This document shows positions 33,409 through 38,551 of a DNA stretch of 38,551 nucleotides, piece by piece. Positions within the stretch are counted from its first letter, which is position 1, and each line of letters starts with the position of its first letter. The position numbers were made by a program, and so were the translations under genes. The stretch spans positions 1-38,551 of the forward strand of contig CAJLYQ010000012.1 of NCBI GenBank assembly GCA_905210905.1, read 5' to 3'. Origin of the DNA: an uncultured Christensenella sp. GTDB taxonomy: Bacteria; Bacillota; Clostridia; Christensenellales; DTU072. The notes under the pieces were generated by a model. It was not told the DNA's origin. It saw only the letters and a list, made by a program, of their open reading frames with translations, and did no database searches.

Positions 33409-35394
33409 TTATTTTTTTATCGTTTTGGCTTTCGCCTTGTTCTTTTTCTCTTTCTTAGCCGCTTCGATTTCGTCGTCTTCGTCGTCTACGATGACTTTGT
33501 CGTCTTCTTCGTACTCTTTGGTGAGTTTTATAAACATCGATCCGCCTGCCGGTATGGACAAACTTATCGAATGTTTCTTCCCGTGCCGCTCTTCGTCCGC
33601 GCTTATCATCACGTCGTTTTCCTCGACCTTGCCGCCGTACTTAACCCATTCCGAGTTAAGAACAACCGTATACTCGCCGCCCTTGTCCACGCCGATTTCG
33701 TACCCGTCGCGTTCTTTCGGCGAAAAGTTGCCCACGAATATCACGCTGTCGCCGTTTTCCGCGTATCTTGTAAACACGAGCACGTTCTGCGTGTTGTCGT
33801 CCACTACCGTCCACTTAAACCCGTCGTAGGTGCTGTCCAGTTCGTACAACGCTTTCTCTTCGAGATAGAACTTGTTCAGATCTTTTATGTATTCGCGGAA
33901 ACGGTAGTGCGTTTCGTACCCGAGCAAAAACCAGTCGAGTTGTTTTTTGTAATCCCATTCGATGAACTGACCGAACTCGTACCCCATAAAGTTGAGTTTC
34001 TTCCCCGGGTGCGCCGTCTGGTAAGAAATAAGCGTTTTCGCCCCGGCAAACTTCTCTTCGTACGTCGCCGGTATCTTGCCGATTATGCTGGATTTGCCGT
34101 GCACGACTTCGTCGTGAGAGAACGGCAGAATATAGTTTTCGCTGAACGCGTAAGTTATGGAAAACGTAAGTTTGTTATGTATTCCTTTACGGAAAAACGG
34201 GTCCGTCTTGATGTAGTCGAGCGTGTCGTTCATCCAGCCCATATTCCACTTGTAATTAAATCCGAGTCCTCCGAAAGACGGCGGCATCGTAACCATCGGA
34301 AACGCCGTGCTTTCTTCCGCTATCATAACCACGCCGGCGTGGCGGGACAAAATCGCATTGTTGAGCGTTTGCAGGAAATAAACCGCTTCCAGATTGTACT
34401 CTCCGCCGAACTCGTTGCGTCTCCACTCGCCGTCTTTACGGTCGTAGTTAAGATAAAGCATACTCGCCACCGCGTCGAGCCTCATTCCGTCGATATGATA
34501 GTTGCTGATCCAAAAATCCACCGCGCTGATAAGAAAACTTCTTACCTGCGGTTTGTTAAAATCGTAAACTCTCGTCCCCCAACCCTTGTGTTCCTGCTTG
34601 TAAATGTCCGAATACTCGTAAAGGCAGGTGCCGTCGAATTCGTACAAACCGAAAGCGTCTTTCGGGAAATGAGAAAGGACGAAGTCCATTATTACGCCGA
34701 TACCTTCGGCGTGGCACGCGTCCACGAACTCCATAAAATCGTGGGGCGTCCCGTATCTCGACGTGGGAGCGAAAAGCCCGGTCGTCTGGTATCCCCAACT
34801 GCCTTCGAAAGGATATTCCGTAACGGGAAGAAGTTCTATATGCGTATAACCCATTTCCTTAACGTAAGAAACGAGTTCTTTCGCCAGATCTTTGTACGAA
34901 TACGGACTGCCGTCCGGATAAAGCCGCCAACTTCCGAGATGGACTTCGTAAATGTTCATCGGGTTGCGGTAAGTGTTTTTTGCGGCGCGGTTTTTAAGAT
35001 ACTCGCCGTCCGTCCACTCGAACCCGTTAATGTCGTAAACCTTGCTTGCGTTTGCCGGCATCGTTTCAGAATGGGTCGCGTACGGGTCGGCTTTAAGCCT
35101 GATTTCTCCGTCCGAGCCTTCTATGCTGAATTTGTAATTGCTGTAACGCTTTACTCCCCTTACGTACGCTTCCCATATTCCCGACGAACCAATCGTCGTC
35201 ATAGGATCGCGGTTTCTGTCCCACTCGTTGTAATCGCCTACGACGGAAACGCTTTTCGCGTTGGGCGCCCACACGCGGAACCGCCAGTACTTCTTTCCGT
35301 CTTTCTGTACGTAACAAGGTCCGAAAAACTTATAACTTTCGTAGTTCGTCCCTTCGTTGAACAGATAAATCGGATAATCGTAAGTGTTCTTCAT
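33409..35394 (-). CDS. glgB: 1,4-alpha-glucan branching enzyme
   Basis: Protein of 661 aa. An N-terminal CBM48-type domain (VWAPNAKSVSVVGDYNEW) precedes the GH13 barrel: GMRLDAVASML (nucleophile Asp), MIAEEST (acid/base Glu), PFSHDEVVHG. It transfers chain segments to make alpha-1,6 branches. The last 35 or so residues form an unusual charged tail, an acidic run (VDDEDDEIEAA) and then a lysine run (KKEKKNKAKAK), beyond the normal C-terminal beta domain. The start overlaps the ispE stop as ATGA. Confidence 0.96.
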   Translation of the reverse strand: MKNTYDYPIYLFNEGTNYESYKFFGPCYVQKDGKKYWRFRVWAPNAKSVSVVGDYNEWDRNRDPMTTIGSSGIWEAYVRGVKRYSNYKFSIEGSDGEIRLKADPYATHSETMPANASKVYDINGFEWTDGEYLKNRAAKNTYRNPMNIYEVHLGSWRLYPDGSPYSYKDLAKELVSYVKEMGYTHIELLPVTEYPFEGSWGYQTTGLFAPTSRYGTPHDFMEFVDACHAEGIGVIMDFVLSHFPKDAFGLYEFDGTCLYEYSDIYKQEHKGWGTRVYDFNKPQVRSFLISAVDFWISNYHIDGMRLDAVASMLYLNYDRKDGEWRRNEFGGEYNLEAVYFLQTLNNAILSRHAGVVMIAEESTAFPMVTMPPSFGGLGFNYKWNMGWMNDTLDYIKTDPFFRKGIHNKLTFSITYAFSENYILPFSHDEVVHGKSSIIGKIPATYEEKFAGAKTLISYQTAHPGKKLNFMGYEFGQFIEWDYKKQLDWFLLGYETHYRFREYIKDLNKFYLEEKALYELDSTYDGFKWTVVDDNTQNVLVFTRYAENGDSVIFVGNFSPKERDGYEIGVDKGGEYTVVLNSEWVKYGGKVEENDVMISADEERHGKKHSISLSIPAGGSMFIKLTKEYEEDDKVIVDDEDDEIEAAKKEKKNKAKAKTIKK

Positions 35395-36200
35395 CTTTGC
35401 TCCTTCTCATAGTACACCGCAACCGACGGCGGCGCGTACTCAATAAGTTTTTTCAGATTGAACGCGAACTTCGCTTCGTCGGTTTCCATTCCGAACGCCG
35501 CGCTTCCGCTCCCGGTAATTCCTCCCTTAAACCCTGCCTTTTCCAAAAGCAACCGGGCTTTTTCCGTGCCTTCGTTCAACGTTTGCGCCGCTCTTCCCAG
35601 AGCGTTGAACGGTTTCGGATTTTCGCCGCGCCGTAAACTCGACAAAAACTCGTCCGCGTCGCCGCTCTCTCCGCCGATTTCGTCGTATAATCGGTAACAC
35701 TCCCCGGTGTTTACTCCGCCTTTCGGCACGACCGCAACGGTATAAAGTTTCGGCAAATCGATTTTTTGCACGATCTCCCCGGTTCCGCTCACGCGCGCGC
35801 AACCGCCGCGATAAAAATACGGCACGTCGCTCCCGACGGACGAAAGAATTTTTTCGTCGACGTCCGGCAGAGAATACAACTCTCTCAAAATCCGCGCGAC
35901 CGCCCCGGCGTCGGCGGAAGAACCGCCTAAGCCCGCCCCTTCGGGTATGTTCTTTTTTATCACGATACGCGCGCCGCCCGCTTTGTATCCGTCTGTTACG
36001 GCGCGCCCTGCGAGAACCGCCGTGTCACGCTCGTAAACCCTTCCGTCCGTATATTCTACGGTCAGTTCGTCCGCTCTTTCCGCGTATATTTCGTCGAAAA
36101 TCGGCGCCGGGTAAAAAACGCTGTCGATAACGTGCCTGCCGTCCTTTACTCCGAGTACGGACAAACACAAATTAAGTTTCGCATAGGCGAGAGTGCGCAT
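35391..36200 (-). CDS. ispE: 4-diphosphocytidyl-2-C-methyl-D-erythritol kinase IspE
   Basis: About 269 aa from ATG 36200. A GHMP kinase of the MEP isoprenoid pathway. The family start AYAKLNLCL, the ATP-binding GAGLGGSSADAGA near 85-97 and the third motif GGITGSGSAAFG are visible. A longer version from GTG 36266 would add 22 residues not seen in the family and would span a promoter, so it was rejected. No ribosome site precedes ATG 36200, and a promoter lies directly upstream, so the message may be nearly leaderless. It is coupled to glgB. Confidence 0.9.
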   Translation of the reverse strand: MRTLAYAKLNLCLSVLGVKDGRHVIDSVFYPAPIFDEIYAERADELTVEYTDGRVYERDTAVLAGRAVTDGYKAGGARIVIKKNIPEGAGLGGSSADAGAVARILRELYSLPDVDEKILSSVGSDVPYFYRGGCARVSGTGEIVQKIDLPKLYTVAVVPKGGVNTGECYRLYDEIGGESGDADEFLSSLRRGENPKPFNALGRAAQTLNEGTEKARLLLEKAGFKGGITGSGSAAFGMETDEAKFAFNLKKLIEYAPPSVAVYYEKEQR

Positions 36201-36209
36201 ATTGATAAT

Positions 36210-36239
36210 ATTATATATATATAATAACTCGCTTGTCAA
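36210..36239 (-). promoter_or_regulatory. Promoter of ispE-glycogen operon
   Basis: Minus-strand TTGACA (36239-36234), 18 bases, TATAAT (36215-36210). The -10 ends nine bases before the ispE ATG, so the predicted transcript start is two to four bases before the start codon. The region is very AT-rich, so a slightly different -10 is possible. Confidence 0.7.
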
Positions 36240-36269
36240 CCTTTTTCCGCCCGAAAACGCCGACACTCT

Positions 36270-38504
36270 CTACGCCCTTTCGCCGTTTTTTACCACGCGC
36301 AAAACCATCGCCGTCATATCGTCCTTATGTCCGTCCTTCCTTTTAAGAGCGTTTTCCACGATTTTTTCCGCGACGATCTGCGGATTAAGCGTCCTCAGTC
36401 CGCCGATTATCTCCGCTACGTCGGTGGCGTTAAGCCTGTCCGCAACGCCGTCGCTTATCATCACCGCCATATCTCCGCCGTTCAGTTTTTTCCTGACGAT
36501 AATAGGCTCGCTTTCTTCGATTATTCCCATCGGCAGCGCGCCCCCTTCGATTACGCTCACTCCCCCCGAAGAAAAAACGTAACTCTCTCTGCCGCCCTGC
36601 TTTATAAAGTCGATTTCCCCCGTTCGGGTATCCATAACCGCCACGTCGAGCGCACTGAACGTTTCTTTCGAGCGTAGCGCAAGCAATCTCGACACGCACC
36701 CGAAAATCGTTTTGTGCCCGAACCCGGCGCGGTAAAACGTTTCTATCAGGCTTATCGCCGCAACGCCGCTTTTTTTGGCGTCCGCACCCGTTCCCATTCC
36801 GTCGCTCAGCACGAACATAAGTTTGTCCGACGCCACCCTGACCGCTTGTTTTGCGTCGCCGCACTCGCTCTCCGCACTCACGGATTTTTCGCCGTAAAGC
36901 ACGCCGTAAACCGGCGTCGGACGGAACACGAGATTGACCGCGCCGTTTACTCCGTCGCTCCGCTCGGAAACGTACATATCCGTGCCTGCCGCCGCCGAAA
37001 CGATTTTTCTCAGTTGCGGCTTTTTCTCGTCGCATTCCCTTACCGACAAAGTAATTCTCTCGTCGTCGTAAATCGCCACGTCCCCGGCAATTACGTCCGA
37101 ACACGCAAGTTCGTCGGCGATGAGTTTTTCCCTTTCCGCGTCGAATCCGAACCCCTTGCTGACCCCTGACGCCAGTTCTTCGAGAAGGTCCGCCGTGCCG
37201 CCGAGATTTTCCGTAACCATCTCCCTGCCAAGCGATTCTCCGCTCCGCTTTTCTCTCGCAATGCGCAGTTCTCTCAAAAACGCGTTTGCCGTGGCGATTA
37301 CTCTCGGAAGACGTACGCAGTTTGCTCCCACTTTCTCCCCTACGTCGGTAAGAACCGCCCGTCCGCCGTTCATTCCTGCGGTCGCAAGGGGAAGAAACCG
37401 CTTGCCGCCGACGCCGATTTTCTCTCCGCAAACCGCTTTCTTGCCGCACTCGGAACAACACTCGGTATACAATGCCTCGGCAAGGTCGACAGGCTTCGGC
37501 ACGACTTCGCTCTCCGATTCGAGTATCCCCTGCATTCGCCGGAACGCAGTCGCCACGCCCCTGAGTTTTTTCCCCACTTCTTCCCGGTCGCGGTTGGCAA
37601 GCGTGCGCAACGCAAACTTACCGTGAAAACTGAGCCTGTACGCTTTCGCACGGGCAAACGCCTTGCCGGGAATAAACGCCACAAGACACCCCACCGCCGC
37701 AGGCACGGCGGTTTTTACCGTTATCTCTCCCCCCAAAAACGCACAGCAAGCGAAATACGCCGCTTCCGCTCCTATCCCCGAAAGAAAACGGTTCCTCTCT
37801 CCGAAAGCGCACACCGCGCCCCCTATCGCCGCGCAAGTCGCAAGAAAATAAGGATTTTGCGTAACCGCCGCGCCACCTATCCCCATAGCGACCGCGTATC
37901 CGAGCGCGCCAGCGCCGCCGAGAGAAGAGATAACCAAACTTCCTGCGATGACCGCAAAAAAGAAAAATCCCACGCCGAAAGGGTTAAACGCGGCGAGCGC
38001 CGCGCCGAGCGGAATAACGAAAACCGCCGCAAACGCCTTTTCTCTGTCCGTAAGATTATACTTTGCTCCCCTTACCAAAACCGGGTACGCCGCCGCTACC
38101 GAAACGTAGTGATATACGCACGCAGTCGGTAAAGAAACCGCCGCCTTGACAAGCAGAACCGTAGAATCGCCGAACAAAAAGAAAACGGGTATTTGGGATA
38201 CCGCAATTACGATAGCGTTAGCCCAAATCCGATATTTTTTCTTCGCTTTGTACGCAATGAGAGAATAAACGAGCAACGCCGTTACGCCGCCGGATACGAC
38301 CGCAAGGTAGTACAAATCGAAATGCACGAGAGAATCGGCGACGGCGTAAGGAATAAGCGCAAGCAACAAATTTTCCCTGCAAAAAACGAGCGCCACGCAA
38401 AAAGCAAACGCAAAACCGTGCAGACCGGTAATTCTCTCGCAATAAGCGAGCAAAGCGAAAACGACGAGATACAAAGGGATTTTCAAAAGGTTTTTTCTTT
38501 TCAT
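36270..38504 (-). CDS. spoIIE: Stage II sporulation protein E
   Basis: Protein of 744 aa. About ten membrane segments in the first 300 residues, a central region with a Cys cluster (CCSECGKKAVCGE near 340-355), then a C-terminal PP2C phosphatase domain (about 540-735) with LSDGMGTG and MISDGVADRL as metal-binding motifs. SpoIIE dephosphorylates SpoIIAA to activate sigma-F in the forespore. GGAGAAG precedes ATG 38504. It supports sporulation ability, together with sigH. The stop is 69 bases before the ispE ATG. Confidence 0.95.
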   Translation of the reverse strand: MKRKNLLKIPLYLVVFALLAYCERITGLHGFAFAFCVALVFCRENLLLALIPYAVADSLVHFDLYYLAVVSGGVTALLVYSLIAYKAKKKYRIWANAIVIAVSQIPVFFLFGDSTVLLVKAAVSLPTACVYHYVSVAAAYPVLVRGAKYNLTDREKAFAAVFVIPLGAALAAFNPFGVGFFFFAVIAGSLVISSLGGAGALGYAVAMGIGGAAVTQNPYFLATCAAIGGAVCAFGERNRFLSGIGAEAAYFACCAFLGGEITVKTAVPAAVGCLVAFIPGKAFARAKAYRLSFHGKFALRTLANRDREEVGKKLRGVATAFRRMQGILESESEVVPKPVDLAEALYTECCSECGKKAVCGEKIGVGGKRFLPLATAGMNGGRAVLTDVGEKVGANCVRLPRVIATANAFLRELRIAREKRSGESLGREMVTENLGGTADLLEELASGVSKGFGFDAEREKLIADELACSDVIAGDVAIYDDERITLSVRECDEKKPQLRKIVSAAAGTDMYVSERSDGVNGAVNLVFRPTPVYGVLYGEKSVSAESECGDAKQAVRVASDKLMFVLSDGMGTGADAKKSGVAAISLIETFYRAGFGHKTIFGCVSRLLALRSKETFSALDVAVMDTRTGEIDFIKQGGRESYVFSSGGVSVIEGGALPMGIIEESEPIIVRKKLNGGDMAVMISDGVADRLNATDVAEIIGGLRTLNPQIVAEKIVENALKRKDGHKDDMTAMVLRVVKNGERA

Positions 38505-38551
38505 TTTCTTCTCCGAAAACGGATCCGTTCTCGCTCGGGGCGGGCGGGCGG

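Noticed and set aside
36201..36266. GTG start extending IspE by 22 residues
   Set aside because: The extension contains the promoter and has no family counterpart; only a weak AAAGGG site precedes it.

Overview
The window looks like a chromosomal segment of an anaerobic, probably endospore-forming member of the Clostridia (Firmicutes), most likely an uncultured gut-type lineage. The reasons are: SpoIIE and a SigH-type sigma factor; the rpmG-secE-nusG-rplK-rplA block next to mrnC, rlmB and sigH; a GlgC/GlgD pair for glycogen synthesis; Rex-controlled AdhE; and a flavodiiron protein with rubredoxin for oxygen defence. The core DNA is CpG-rich and of moderate GC. No species can be named from the sequence alone.

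Layout. (1) 1-190: palindromic repeat DNA, including a MITE-like element. (2) 216-4323, minus strand: rex-adhE-aph operon with a textbook promoter overlapped by palindromes that are candidate Rex operators. (3) 4371-4569: relics of an IS3-type insertion sequence. (4) 4589-11645, minus strand: an AT-rich, CpG-poor cell-surface polysaccharide island. It holds a GT2-HAD fusion and a very large multidomain protein (ferredoxin/FrhB, pyruvyl transferase, SGNH-like). The last domain, a CitC-like nucleotidyltransferase, is cut off by one base in a run of eight G. (5) 11844-13227, minus strand: flavodiiron protein and a small rubredoxin gene. (6) 13441-17000: a decaying stretch with a frameshifted metY, fragments of an O-antigen ligase and of a beta-rich protein, an intact tRNA-Thr(GGT) surrounded by broken tRNA pieces, and a membrane-protein gene with two frameshifts. 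(7) 17288-19044, plus strand: phenylacetate-CoA ligase and a double-ACT protein. (8) 19368-22017, plus strand: rpmG-secE-nusG-rplK-rplA and a small HTH gene. (9) 22046-25364, minus strand: radC-mrnC-rlmB-sigH-ppx. (10) 25472-38504, minus strand: spoIIE, then ispE-glgB-glgC-glgD-glgA-glgP-GH13, a complete glycogen synthesis and breakdown set packed with overlapping starts and stops.

How the genes fit together. AdhE reoxidises NADH by making ethanol and Rex senses the NADH/NAD ratio. FprA and rubredoxin remove oxygen or NO. The glycogen operon stores and remobilises glucose and sits directly behind spoIIE and ispE, which suggests a link between carbon storage and late growth or sporulation.

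The most unusual region is the island and the decayed stretch beside it. About 12 kb hold nearly all the broken genes, while the roughly 21 kb of core genes to the right show no frameshift. This argues for real gene decay or switching rather than uniform sequencing error, although each indel needs read-level checking. The best candidate for something undescribed is the giant five-part surface-polysaccharide protein with its G8 tract at the SGNH/CitC junction.
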